DNA from: JBMZCV01 sp049613665 | GTDB lineage: Bacteria; Bacteroidota; Bacteroidia; Chitinophagales; UBA2359 | DNA: 16,394 bases | Direction: 5' to 3' | NCBI GenBank assembly: GCA_049613665.1 | Contig: JBMZCV010000120.1 | Span: 1-16,394 of the forward strand | Shown here: positions 8,301 through 14,500 of the stretch, piece by piece | Layout of the letters: each line of letters starts with the position of its first letter | Position numbering within the stretch: position 1 is the first letter of the stretch | Made by a program: the position numbers and the translations under genes | Notes under the pieces: model-generated | What the model was told of the DNA's origin: nothing | Database searches by the model: none | What the model saw: the letters and a program-made list of their open reading frames with translations, nothing else

Positions 8301-9137
8301 AGCTGCACAATGGCCATAATTGCTCGAAAAACCGCCTGTTCCCGATAAAGTAGCAGCCACAATTTCTGGGTCAATCACTAATTGTAAATTTGTATCATAA
8401 CCATTCGGAAATTCGAAAGAAACCGTTTTCGTTTTTTCATCTAACACATAGTTACAAGCTACTTGTTTTACTTTGCCATCAACTACTTGATAAGCATAAG
8501 GAGCTTGTTCAATAATGGTTTCTACGGATAAATAACTGACCAAACGACCATTTTGAATAGCCATTCTATCTGTGCCATCATATTGCATCGCTATTTTTGA
8601 AACATCAGCATTTGCATCAACAATAAGGTCATACTTCAATTTGTTGTTAGCTGTATAAGTGCTTAAATGCACGCCTTTATATAAACCTTGAGAATATACG
8701 CCATCATAAAGACCTACTTTTCTAGCCCATTTTTCGCTATTCTTGCCTAAAAAATAATTGTGATATTCTGTTCTTTTGTCAATGCCTTCTGTTACCTTAG
8801 GTGTTTGAGCATTTAAAAAATTAACTTTATAGGCATGTGCTTTCATACAAAAAGCCGCTTTTTCGGCTGGAGTTGCCTGCGAATAATCGTGCATTTTGGC
8901 CATATCTTCTGCATCAAAATACACATAAGTCAATGCCTTTTTTTCGAGAAAAATCGTATTTAAGCCACCAATCGAAGCCTTATACAACACATTTTCGTGC
9001 CATTGGCCTTGATTTTCTATAAATGCAATTTTGCTTTCATGCGAATGATGAGCGTGAATATTTGCATCTGTGGCTGTATTTGCCCACAAAACAAAACTGC
9101 TTGTCCAAAGAATGAGAGAAAGTAATGTTTTTTTCAT
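5355..9137 (-). CDS. Large T9SS-secreted surface protein with SBBP, PKD and gliding-type C-terminal domain
   Basis: A surface or secreted protein of 1260 residues. I start at the ATG at 9137, which gives a clean signal peptide (MKKTLLSLIL..., cleavage after LWA, residue 19); the in-frame ATG at 9206 would put 23 extra residues before it. Residues about 35-260 match the domain that precedes SBBP repeats (FIENQGQW, YHNYFLG, YDLIVDANAD). Residues about 265-720 are SBBP-type beta-propeller repeats (TYLGSSGSD, DADYNVYVCG, DFPS). A PKD domain follows at about 725-805 (FLWDFADGNTSNEDEPTHTFEEPG). Then come five Ig-like repeats of about 70 residues (to about 1165), each with a Cys early on and LWxDGS/YxWQDGS plus GTYxV motifs. 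The last 90 residues (LIPTAFTPNNDN, YNRWGNQVF, GWDG, GVYAWWCKA) are the gliding motility-associated C-terminal domain that directs T9SS export. Ligand and role are unknown. Confidence 0.93.
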   Translation of the reverse strand: MKKTLLSLILWTSSFVLWANTATDANIHAHHSHESKIAFIENQGQWHENVLYKASIGGLNTIFLEKKALTYVYFDAEDMAKMHDYSQATPAEKAAFCMKAHAYKVNFLNAQTPKVTEGIDKRTEYHNYFLGKNSEKWARKVGLYDGVYSQGLYKGVHLSTYTANNKLKYDLIVDANADVSKIAMQYDGTDRMAIQNGRLVSYLSVETIIEQAPYAYQVVDGKVKQVACNYVLDEKTKTVSFEFPNGYDTNLQLVIDPEIVAATLSGTGGFSSNYGHCAAFDSEGNILTGAISFDSDYPTNTGAFQTSYGGGQTDIAISKLNPTGTSLTYATFLGGNGSDYPHSLFADLNLNLHVYGSSESNNYPTSSNAYDSTYGGGTSDIVVTVLTPDGSDIVGSTYMGGSDVDGRNTASTNYGDQYRGEIIADFFGNTYIASCTSSSNFPTVNAIQPTSIAGQDGVLFKLNEDLSELEWSTYLGSSGSDMCYGLRIDADYNVYVCGAAGSDDFPSVAGGYQETHNNSLDAYILYISDDGSTILNSTFWGTSSNDLAFFIDIDNEDDVAIYGQTEGTVPLTPAGVYAQADSKQFIASFKPDLATLKYSTAVGGGGFFGGFGLVPDAFMVDNCGYIYFSGYNAVAELETTDDAILNNGGFYVGVLEQNGMGLFYATYYTGNHVDGGTSRFDDNGIVYQAVCSGGGFQTNADAYAPNQSTSWDIGVFKIDFQVPSVNAVANAPSGSIGCTPLTVDFSNLGSSGTVFLWDFADGNTSNEDEPTHTFEEPGIFNVQLIVTDPTSCNQADTAYIKIITLNNEDPIIHEVNICENEVAALAAPDVDDDVAYLWQDGSTEQEFNTLESGTYWVQTSFENLENCFQVDSFHVTLISAAINLGNDTLICGNIHTLDATLEGATHLWSNGSNDAIIDISEDGEYWVAVALGACITTDTINVSFQEPPVIDLGADANICGDESITLDVTTNGANYEWQDGSSDAIFTATEAGTYTVTVHFADNCLVVDSIVVFGGNPQIDLGDDVVICAGEEYILDATTAMDNLENVSFLWNDGSTEPIRTVNQGGTYSVDVSINGCMATDEIVINNFAAFPPINLGEDQTLCQGETLTLALPELQSGVEIRWQDGSSGTDFLVTEAGTYSVELTTNCETVSDDVFVDYIALPDINNPVLIPTAFTPNNDNVNDMLQPVLTGDISDYSFEVYNRWGNQVFATTDMTQGWDGFVKDAETDIGVYAWWCKAKITDCKGTRDLFLKGNTTLIR

Positions 9138-9277
9138 AGCCTTATGAGATATTATTATGTAAAGGAATATGTTTTGAATGATTGGAAAGTGTTTGAATAT
9201 TGGCACTTAACACTTAAAGATAAGCAAAAAAACAGATAAGTAAAAACTTGCTTGCCTAATCTATATCTTTAATAACG

Positions 9278-9285
9278 CAAAAATA
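9278..9285 (-). promoter_or_regulatory. Candidate -7 element TATTTTTG upstream of the surface-protein gene
   Basis: Read on the minus strand it is TATTTTTG, fitting TAnnTTTG, about 140 bases before the ATG at 9137. No convincing -33 TTTG is placed 19-21 bases upstream, so confidence is low. It touches the left arm of the inverted repeat at 9284-9294. Confidence 0.25.
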
Positions 9286-9378
9286 ACACATATAGCAGTT
9301 TAAAGAAATGAAAAGCTACTCAAAACGTCTTTTATGAGACAAAGAAAAATTAAAAATAAAATGTGAGATATGTGTTAT
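9284..9378. repeat. Widely spaced 11-bp inverted repeat
   Basis: ATAACACATAT at 9284-9294 and ATATGTGTTAT at 9368-9378 are perfect reverse complements 73 bases apart, in the gap between the PagL-like gene and the surface-protein gene. They could be paired operator sites, ends of a small element, or chance in AT-rich DNA. Confidence 0.4.
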
Positions 9379-9387
9379 CTATGTGTC

Positions 9388-10554
9388 TTAAAAAGTATAA
9401 CCCATACCCAACTCAATATAATCGGCATTAGAAATGTGTGCTTTCAGATAAACTCCTATGAAAAGCAGTTGATTATTTCGTTCATAAGGCGAAAAAACGT
9501 GATATTGCAAACCTATTTTCGTAGGAATAGGCCCTCTTTTCTGAAAAGGATTGTATAGATAATATCCACTTGTAAAAATGGTCGAAAAGTTGCCAAAAAA
9601 TACTTCTGCACCCGTAAAAGCCGCTATTTTCAAAGCTTTCCATTCTTCTTTTTCTTGAAAAGCCACTTCGTTGAAAATATAATGATGCAACACCATGTAA
9701 TAATTTGCTTCTGCACCCAACAACAAACGCCATTTCAAATTCATACGCCTAGAAGCATATATTTCGCCCACAAAAACAGAATACTTCGCCCCATTCGATT
9801 GCAACGCCTCATTGAAACCATGCCCGAGTTTTAGCGTTAGCCTGTTTTTTTTATCCAAAAAAGAACGTTTGCTTTCCAGCGTTATTCTCAAATCTTTTGT
9901 TGTTGCAATACTTGAACGTTTAGGATAGTATTTTAAAGCCAAACCATAAGCAGGCACATTTATTCCTAGATTTGGCATTTGCACCTTGCCATTCGAAAAA
10001 TGCGTAAAACTAGCCGTTGCAAGCAAGCGAATTTGCGGCCGAATTTTCCAATCCAAAGCCACCATAATATTTGTGATATTATTGAGATGCGAACCAATGA
10101 CATTATTTATCGCATTGTCGATAGCATCGTAATGCTGCGTGACATAAGCCAAACCCAGACCGATACGATAATGAAAGTTGAGGCGTTTTTTGCGTGTCGA
10201 GAAGCTCAAGGCAGGAAAAAGAGCATAAGCAGAGCCAAAAACAGCCTTATCGCCAAAATCGGCATATAAAAACGAAGCCGAAAGAGTCGGATATTTGTGT
10301 AACTGCTGCCAAAGCTCACGGCCTTTTGTATCTTGTGTTAAAGAAAACTCATACATTTGCGTACTTTCCGTAACATCTGGTTTGAAATTTGGTGTATGTT
10401 GCCAAATTCGGCCTTGATAGAAAGTTGCTTGAAAAGAAAAAGTATCGAAAAACTTTGCTTTATCGGTTTTGTTTTGTGCCAAAATGTTTGTAGCAGCCAA
10501 CAAAAATAGCAAAGAAATATAAGAGAAATGCAGTAAAATTGTGTTTTGTTTCAT
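9388..10554 (-). CDS. PagL-like outer-membrane lipid A deacylase candidate (acyloxyacyl hydrolase family)
   Basis: An outer-membrane beta-barrel protein of 388 residues with a signal peptide at 1-26 (cleavage after ILA, before Q27) and a C-terminal Phe (GMGYTF), the usual barrel end. The segment FTHFSNGKVQMPNLGIN (about 183-199) carries the His185-x-Ser187-Asn188 and PNxGxN signature of the PagL / acyloxyacyl hydrolase family. In PagL the His and Ser, with a downstream Glu, form the catalytic site that removes the 3-O-acyl chain from lipid A. It is about twice the length of Pseudomonas PagL (roughly 150 mature residues), as commonly seen for Bacteroidota members, whose activity is largely inferred. 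I did not place the acid residue with confidence. The gene lies 47 bp after the lipoprotein gene on the same strand and is probably co-transcribed with it. Confidence 0.75.
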   Translation of the reverse strand: MKQNTILLHFSYISLLFLLAATNILAQNKTDKAKFFDTFSFQATFYQGRIWQHTPNFKPDVTESTQMYEFSLTQDTKGRELWQQLHKYPTLSASFLYADFGDKAVFGSAYALFPALSFSTRKKRLNFHYRIGLGLAYVTQHYDAIDNAINNVIGSHLNNITNIMVALDWKIRPQIRLLATASFTHFSNGKVQMPNLGINVPAYGLALKYYPKRSSIATTKDLRITLESKRSFLDKKNRLTLKLGHGFNEALQSNGAKYSVFVGEIYASRRMNLKWRLLLGAEANYYMVLHHYIFNEVAFQEKEEWKALKIAAFTGAEVFFGNFSTIFTSGYYLYNPFQKRGPIPTKIGLQYHVFSPYERNNQLLFIGVYLKAHISNADYIELGMGYTF

Positions 10555-10561
10555 AAGACGC

Positions 10562-10598
10562 TTTTTTTAAGTCAAAGGATAAAATTTAAGCAACCTCT
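10562..10598 (-). repeat. Family X partial copy between lipoprotein and PagL-like genes
   Basis: On the minus strand these 37 bases match the left part of element X at 3738-3774 at 32 of 37 positions (shared TTAAAT, TATCCTTTG and CTTAAAAAAA blocks). Only the left part is present; the second palindrome arm is missing. It lies 3 bases after the lipoprotein stop codon and 7 bases before the next ATG, so the whole intercistronic gap is repeat-derived and would form the leader of the PagL-like gene. Confidence 0.6.
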
Positions 10599-10601
10599 AA
10601 C

Positions 10602-11063
10602 CTAAAAATTTGGAACTAAAATATATTGCAAGCTATCATTTTTGAGTTTCAAAACAAATTTTTCTAGCTTTTCTATTTCAAAATCTATTTGCAAACTTGT
10701 AGCATTTTTAGAAATAAACTGTTCTTCGCTGGCTTCTTTTGTGCTTAAATCGTAAATCACACGAAAATTTTCAGATTCAAGAAGCTGCAACCGCATTTTT
10801 GAACCATTCATTGCCCAATTTCCACGCAAGTATTTGGATTTACCTCGATAAGTGCGTTTTATTTCTATTTTACTTTCATTCATAAATCGGAAAGTTGTAC
10901 CTTTAGTCGAACTAAAAAGTGGTTGTTGGCCTTCTTTAGCATCATTGAGTTTCCACGTTTTAAGCAATAGTTTCTGTTGTGTTGCTTGCTCATTACAAGC
11001 TGCTAATACAAAAAAACATAAACATAAAATGCTAATACACGAAAAAAAGCTTGTTTTTATCAT
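10602..11063 (-). CDS. Small lipoprotein with lipocalin-like domain
   Basis: A predicted lipoprotein of 153 residues. The ATG at 11063 gives a compact signal peptide ending in a lipobox (VLAAC) with the lipidated Cys at 23. The longer reading from 11135 adds 24 hydrophobic residues before it and would spoil this. The mature part (about 30-150) follows the pattern of small Bacteroidota lipocalin-like domains: LLKTWKLN at the start, TTFRFMNESKIEI, then RGNWAMNGSKMRLQL, predicting a beta-barrel that could bind a small hydrophobic ligand. Family assignment rests on this pattern alone. It is the first gene of a probable two-gene unit with the PagL-like gene. Confidence 0.65.
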   Translation of the reverse strand: MIKTSFFSCISILCLCFFVLAACNEQATQQKLLLKTWKLNDAKEGQQPLFSSTKGTTFRFMNESKIEIKRTYRGKSKYLRGNWAMNGSKMRLQLLESENFRVIYDLSTKEASEEQFISKNATSLQIDFEIEKLEKFVLKLKNDSLQYILVPNF

Positions 11064-11122
11064 AAAATATAGAATTGATAATTTCAAAAAGAGTAAGTAA
11101 ATGATTATATTTACATGGTAAG

Positions 11123-11130
11123 CAAAAATA
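11123..11130 (-). promoter_or_regulatory. Candidate -7 element TATTTTTG of the lipoprotein gene
   Basis: On the minus strand it reads TATTTTTG, fitting TAnnTTTG, 59 bases before the ATG at 11063. No clear -33 element is seen at consensus distance. Confidence 0.3.
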
Positions 11131-11285
11131 ATCAAATTTTAAATACTTAAATAGATATTTTTAATCTTTATGTTTCACAACTAAGTTCGTGTGACTTTAC
11201 TACTTATGTTCGTCAAATAAAGGACTTTTAAAGGTTAAAATATTTTGTAATAAGTATAAAAAAATAACTGTTCTCACTTTGAAAT

Positions 11286-11320
11286 AAAACGAATAATAAA
11301 AAATGTTATTTATTCGTTTT
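11286..11320. terminator. Hairpin of unknown role, possibly a terminator
   Basis: Perfect 11-bp arms AAAACGAATAA (11286-11296) and TTATTCGTTTT (11310-11320) with a 13-base loop. The stem is AT-rich and has only short T-runs beyond it on either strand. It lies in a divergent gap, so no neighbouring gene needs it as a terminator. Confidence 0.35.
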
Positions 11321-11391
11321 CTGGTATCAATACTTATTTTTAAGACCTTTTTATGGCATTATTTTAATGTAATGGTTCGGCCATTTATACC

Positions 11392-11535
11392 TTTTTAAAG
11401 GTTTAAACATACTATTTTTTTAGGCTAAGGCGGCCAATATTTGCAAATTTAATGCCCTTTTGAGCTGAAAAACAGTATGTTTTCCTTGCCAAAAAATGTT
11501 TCTTCTTAAACCGAGAATAGCTGAAAAAAGCGATA
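11392..11535 (+). repeat. Family P solo copy
   Basis: A diverged single copy of the 147-bp unit arrayed at 4698-5282, same orientation. The palindrome spans 11405-11482 with arms AAACATACTATTTTT and AAAAACAGTATGTTT, one mismatch in 15. Over the palindrome I count about seven substitutions and one missing T relative to array unit 1, roughly 90% identity, and similarity continues some 50 bp further right (CTTGCCAAAAA onward). It shares GGCTAAGG and CCAATATT with array unit 1 and not with units 2-4, which marks unit 1 as closer to the ancestral form. Confidence 0.85.
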
Positions 11536-11597
11536 AAAATATATGTTTTGCCCAACTACTAAATATAAACTCTTTATTAATATAATTTAAAAAAAAC

Positions 11598-12182
11598 ATG
11601 GGATTATTTTCTTTTGTAAAAAATGCAGGAGCTAAAGTTTTTGGTAAAAAAGAAAAAACAGAAACAGTTAGTCAAGCCGATTTAGATGCCCAAAAAGCCA
11701 AAGAATTGGAGCGAAAAGTAAAAGGTTTGGGCTTGTCTATCCAAGATTTGAGCATTGAAGTTGATGGCGAAACTGCCATTGTTTACGGACAGTCAGACCG
11801 CTTAGACTATAAAGAAAAAGCGATTTTGGCAGTTGGAAATGTCGAAGGCATCGCAAGCGTTGATGACCGCATTGTATGGTTGCGTCCTGCTACTGAATCG
11901 ATAGGTTTAACAGATGACTTTAGCGACGATATTCAACCTAGCGTAGAAGCAGTAGAAGTGACAGCAGACCGCAGCATCACAACAGATGAAACAGATGCCG
12001 CCGATTATGCTGTTTCGCAGTTTCATACGGTAGAAAAAGGAGATAGCTTGTCGAAAATTTCAAAAACATACTACGGCACTTTTTCAAAATACATGGTTAT
12101 TTTTGAAGCTAATGAGCCAATGTTAAAATCACCAGATGCGATTTATCCAGGCCAAGTATTGCGTATTCCGCCTTTAACATAA
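11598..12182 (+). CDS. Kbp/YgaU-like BON-LysM protein, first of two tandem paralogues
   Basis: A 194-residue protein with the same plan as E. coli Kbp (YgaU), a cytoplasmic potassium-binding protein. The start MGLFSFVKNAGAKVF resembles Kbp's MGLFNFVKDAGEKLW. A BON domain lies at about 33-96 (KEKAILAVGNVEGIASVDDRI) and a LysM domain at about 141-191 (FHTVEKGDSLSKISKTYYG ... FEANEPMLKSP ... YPGQVLRIP). There is no signal peptide, so it should be cytoplasmic. It is about 45 residues longer than the E. coli protein because of an acidic, low-complexity linker (about 97-140). Potassium binding is a property of the E. coli protein and is inferred here. It is followed after 129 bp by a paralogue on the same strand. 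Confidence 0.9.
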   Translation: MGLFSFVKNAGAKVFGKKEKTETVSQADLDAQKAKELERKVKGLGLSIQDLSIEVDGETAIVYGQSDRLDYKEKAILAVGNVEGIASVDDRIVWLRPATESIGLTDDFSDDIQPSVEAVEVTADRSITTDETDAADYAVSQFHTVEKGDSLSKISKTYYGTFSKYMVIFEANEPMLKSPDAIYPGQVLRIPPLT

Positions 12183-12222
12183 AGTTCTTGGGCTTAGAAA
12201 AACCTTTTTTGAAGAAAAATAG

Positions 12223-12259
12223 ATAAAATAAAGGCTTTCTTGCTTTAATTTATTAATTT
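12223..12259 (+). terminator. Weak terminator-like hairpin between the two kbp-like genes
   Basis: ATAAAATAAAG (12223-12233) and CTTTAATTTAT (12243-12253) pair with one mismatch around a 9-base loop, followed by TAATTTT. The stem is almost all A-T, so it could only attenuate read-through from the first gene into the second. Confidence 0.3.
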
Positions 12260-12311
12260 TCGTTTTCCTTAAAAAAACAATTTTTACAACTAAAAAAATA
12301 AATTAGAAACT

Positions 12312-12896
12312 ATGGGATTAATTGCTTTCGTAAAAAACGCAGGTGCAAAATTGTTTGGTAAAAAAGAAAAAGCAGCAGCAGATGCTCCAGAACTTACCCA
12401 ACAAGAATTAGATGCTCAAAAAGCATTGGAACTAGAAAACTTGGTTCGCAATTTGGGCCTTGATATTCAAGATTTGTTTATTGAAGTGAATGATGATGTC
12501 GCAACTATTCATGGACAATCAGAAACCTTTGAGGTAAAAGAAAAAGCAGCTATTGCTATCGGCAATGTGAGCGGTATCGCAAATGTAGATGACCGAATTG
12601 TGTTGTTGGAAACTGAACCTATCGGGCCAGCAAACGAAGAATCGGCAGATGAAGAAGCCGTAAACGAAGAAACCGAAATGATGGGGCAAAGTGCAGACCG
12701 TAGTGTTGGGGCAGACTATGTCAGTTCACAGTTTCATACGGTTGTTAAAAATGACAGCTTATCGAAAATTGCTAAAAAATATTATGGCAATGCTTTGAAA
12801 TATCCTGTTATTTTTGAAGCCAACAAACCAATGTTAAAAGACCCTAACTTGATTTATCCAGGGCAAGTGTTGCGTATTCCAGCTTTAGAAGCTTAA
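12312..12896 (+). CDS. Kbp/YgaU-like BON-LysM protein, second tandem paralogue
   Basis: Also 194 residues and clearly a duplicate of the preceding gene: MGLIAFVKNAGAKLFGKKEK at the start, BON at about 37-100 (KEKAAIAIGNVSGIANVDDRI) and LysM at about 141-192 (FHTVVKNDSLSKIAKKYYG ... FEANKPMLKDP ... YPGQVLRIP). The LysM end is as close to E. coli Kbp as the first copy is. The linker (about 101-138) is very acidic (SADEEAVNEETE) and not alignable with that of copy 1, so the two domains are constrained while the linker drifts. In the LysM opening, copy 1 has EKGDS and copy 2 has KNDS, losing the usual Gly. A terminator follows at 13017-13061. Confidence 0.9.
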   Translation: MGLIAFVKNAGAKLFGKKEKAAADAPELTQQELDAQKALELENLVRNLGLDIQDLFIEVNDDVATIHGQSETFEVKEKAAIAIGNVSGIANVDDRIVLLETEPIGPANEESADEEAVNEETEMMGQSADRSVGADYVSSQFHTVVKNDSLSKIAKKYYGNALKYPVIFEANKPMLKDPNLIYPGQVLRIPALEA

Positions 12897-12928
12897 AAAA
12901 ATATGTAGTGACTTGGCGTAGCGGCTGT

Positions 12929-12969
12929 TTAATGTAGTTGTTCAGGAGTTTTTGGGCATTTCAAAACGA
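12929..12969 (+). repeat. Family Y dispersed repeat, copy B
   Basis: The core (GTTCAGGAGTTTTTGGGCAT within it) matches copy A at 3841-3880 with five substitutions and one inserted base. It is preceded directly by GGCTGTTTAA (12922-12931), the same ten bases as in the arm of element X, so X and Y sequences are fused here. It is followed by AGCCACTAAAAC (12979-12990), also shared with copy A. TAGCGGCT (12919-12926) and AGCCACTA (12979-12986) could pair with one mismatch as outer arms. Confidence 0.6.
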
Positions 12970-13016
12970 CATCTAAGTAGCCACTAAAACTAGCGTCAAG
13001 AAACAAAATCTAAACT

Positions 13017-13061
13017 AAAACATGATTTATTTTCGTTCTGAAAATAGGTCATGTTTTTTTT
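13017..13061 (+). terminator. Intrinsic terminator after the kbp-like pair
   Basis: Outer arms AAAACATGA (13017-13025) and TCATGTTTT (13049-13057) pair over 9 bp; after a 3-by-3 internal loop, ATTTTC (13029-13034) pairs with GAAAAT (13040-13045). An unbroken T-run continues to 13061. Orientation and place fit termination of the second kbp-like gene. Confidence 0.8.
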
Positions 13062-13157
13062 ATGCGTGATTTTTTTGAATTTTAAGGCCTATATCTTATA
13101 ATTGTGCTAATTTTACCTTAATTTTTCAGCTCAACTTTTTTGTCATAACTCAAATAT

Positions 13158-14387
13158 ATGAATGTAGCTTATTTCTTAATAAAACGTGTTGCTTTTGGCC
13201 AACAAAAATCTTTTTCTAGCTTTATCATAAAAATTGCGATTACGGCCATTGCTTTGTCGGTAGCTGTCATGCTCATTACTACGGCTACGGTAAATGGCTT
13301 TCAGAACGAAATCAGCCGCAAAATTTTTGGCTTTTGGGGACATATCCATATCAATAGCTTTGGTACAAATCGCTCCTATGACGATTTGCAACCTATCTCT
13401 ACGAAGCAAGATTTTTATCCAAGTATAGACACAATTGAAGGCATTAGCCATATTCAGGCCTATGCTCATAAGGCTGGCGTGATGAAAACAGATGACGATA
13501 TTGAAGGTATTGTTTTGAAAGGCATTGGTACAGATTTTAAATGGGATTTTTTTCAGCATTATATCGTAGAAGGTAAGCGTTTTGAGTTGCAAGATACGGT
13601 GCGTTCCAAAAGCATTTTGCTGTCGCAAACAACGGCAAATCGTTTGAAACTAAAAGTAAGCGACAAAATAATTATTTATTTTCTGAAAGAAGGAGAGCGG
13701 CCGAAGCCTCGAAAGTTTACCATTTCAGGCTTTTATAAAACAGGATTGGAAGAATATGACGAAAAATATGCTTTGATAGATATTAAACAAATTCAGAAAC
13801 TCAACAAATGGAATGATTTTGAAGTAGGCGGCTTTGAGGTATTTCTTGATGATGTGAACAAACTTGATGAGTTCAATGATATGATTTATATGGATATGCT
13901 GGGTCACGATATGCGGTCGCAAACTATTAAGGAAATTAATCCGAATATTTTTGAATGGCTTTCGTTGCAAGATATGAATGAAAGGGTTATTTTGACGCTC
14001 ATGATTATTGTAGCAATTATCAATATGATAACGGCTTTGCTCATTTTGATTTTGGAACGCACCAACATGATTGGCATTCTAAAAGCTTTGGGTGCGAACA
14101 ATTGGACGATACGAAAGATGTTTTTGTATAATACGGCTATCATCATTGGTTTGGGCTTGTTTTTCGGCAATCTTATCGGCATTAGTTTTTGCTATTTGCA
14201 GCAGCATTTTGGCTTTATTCAACTGCCAGAGGAGGCATATTATATCAGCGTTGCTCCTGTCGATATAAATTTTGGAACGATTTTGTTGCTCAATCTCGGT
14301 ACCATGTTTGTGTGTGTAATTGCTATGGTTCTGCCCACTTATTTGGTTACTCGCATCAATCCTATCAAGGCTATTCGTTTTGATTAA
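13158..14387 (+). CDS. LolC/LolE-type ABC transporter permease (FtsX/MacB fold)
   Basis: An inner-membrane permease of 409 residues with the type VII ABC (LolC/E, FtsX, MacB) layout. It has a short cytoplasmic N-terminus, membrane segment 1 at about 22-46, a large periplasmic domain (about 47-272), then three membrane segments at about 277-298, 324-346 and 373-396. After segment 2 the coupling-helix region reads ERTNMIGILKALGANNWTIRKMF, typical of the family, and the protein ends NPIKAIRFD, close to the usual NPxxALR end. By homology it would work with a LolD-like ATPase to release lipoproteins from the inner membrane for outer-membrane sorting. No ATPase gene is adjacent, which is common for Bacteroidota LolC/E homologues. 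A different substrate cannot be excluded. Its stop codon (14385-14387) lies inside repeat Y copy C. Confidence 0.88.
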   Translation: MNVAYFLIKRVAFGQQKSFSSFIIKIAITAIALSVAVMLITTATVNGFQNEISRKIFGFWGHIHINSFGTNRSYDDLQPISTKQDFYPSIDTIEGISHIQAYAHKAGVMKTDDDIEGIVLKGIGTDFKWDFFQHYIVEGKRFELQDTVRSKSILLSQTTANRLKLKVSDKIIIYFLKEGERPKPRKFTISGFYKTGLEEYDEKYALIDIKQIQKLNKWNDFEVGGFEVFLDDVNKLDEFNDMIYMDMLGHDMRSQTIKEINPNIFEWLSLQDMNERVILTLMIIVAIINMITALLILILERTNMIGILKALGANNWTIRKMFLYNTAIIIGLGLFFGNLIGISFCYLQQHFGFIQLPEEAYYISVAPVDINFGTILLLNLGTMFVCVIAMVLPTYLVTRINPIKAIRFD

Positions 14388-14440
14388 GTAGTCGTTCAGA
14401 AGCTTTTGGGTATTTTAGAACAACATATGGTACTTAAAAA
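14384..14440 (+). repeat. Family Y dispersed repeat, copy C, overlapping a stop codon
   Basis: The core at 14384-14423 matches copy A at 36 of 40 positions; two of the changes still allow the GTTC...GAAC hairpin through G-T pairing. GGTACTTAAAA at 14429-14439 matches the right end of copy A, but the 60 or so bases between are missing, so this looks like an internally deleted copy. The permease stop codon TAA (14385-14387) is supplied by the repeat itself. Confidence 0.65.
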
Positions 14441-14476
14441 ACAAACAAAAAACATCAAAATGAGGCGATAAATGCT

Positions 14477-14484
14477 TACATTTG
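14477..14484 (+). promoter_or_regulatory. Candidate -7 element TACATTTG of the endonuclease gene
   Basis: TACATTTG is a full match to TAnnTTTG and ends 16 bases before the ATG at 14501, implying a leader of about ten bases. No TTTG is seen 19-21 bases upstream, where the sequence is A-rich. Confidence 0.4.
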
Positions 14485-14500
14485 AAAAAAGACAGAAAAC

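Larger units (their letters stand above)
11064..11597. other. 534-bp divergent gap with promoters and a solo P element
   Basis: No gene seen. It separates the lipoprotein start (minus) from the first kbp-like start (plus). It contains a TATTTTTG octamer on the minus strand (11123-11130), a hairpin at 11286-11320 and the solo family P copy at 11392-11535. No TAnnTTTG match was found for the plus-strand gene; TATGTTTT at about 11549 is the nearest. Confidence 0.6.

Noticed and set aside
9138..9206. Upstream ATG at 9206 as start of the large surface protein
   Set aside because: It would place 23 residues in front of a standard signal peptide that begins at the ATG at 9137.
11064..11135. Upstream ATG at 11135 as start of the lipoprotein
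   Set aside because: It adds a second hydrophobic stretch before a complete lipoprotein signal, and the promoter-like TATTTTTG at 11123-11130 would lie inside the coding region.
13176..13628. Minus-strand frame of 150 codons inside the permease gene
   Set aside because: It is antisense to a conserved permease N-terminus and has no recognisable domain or start context.
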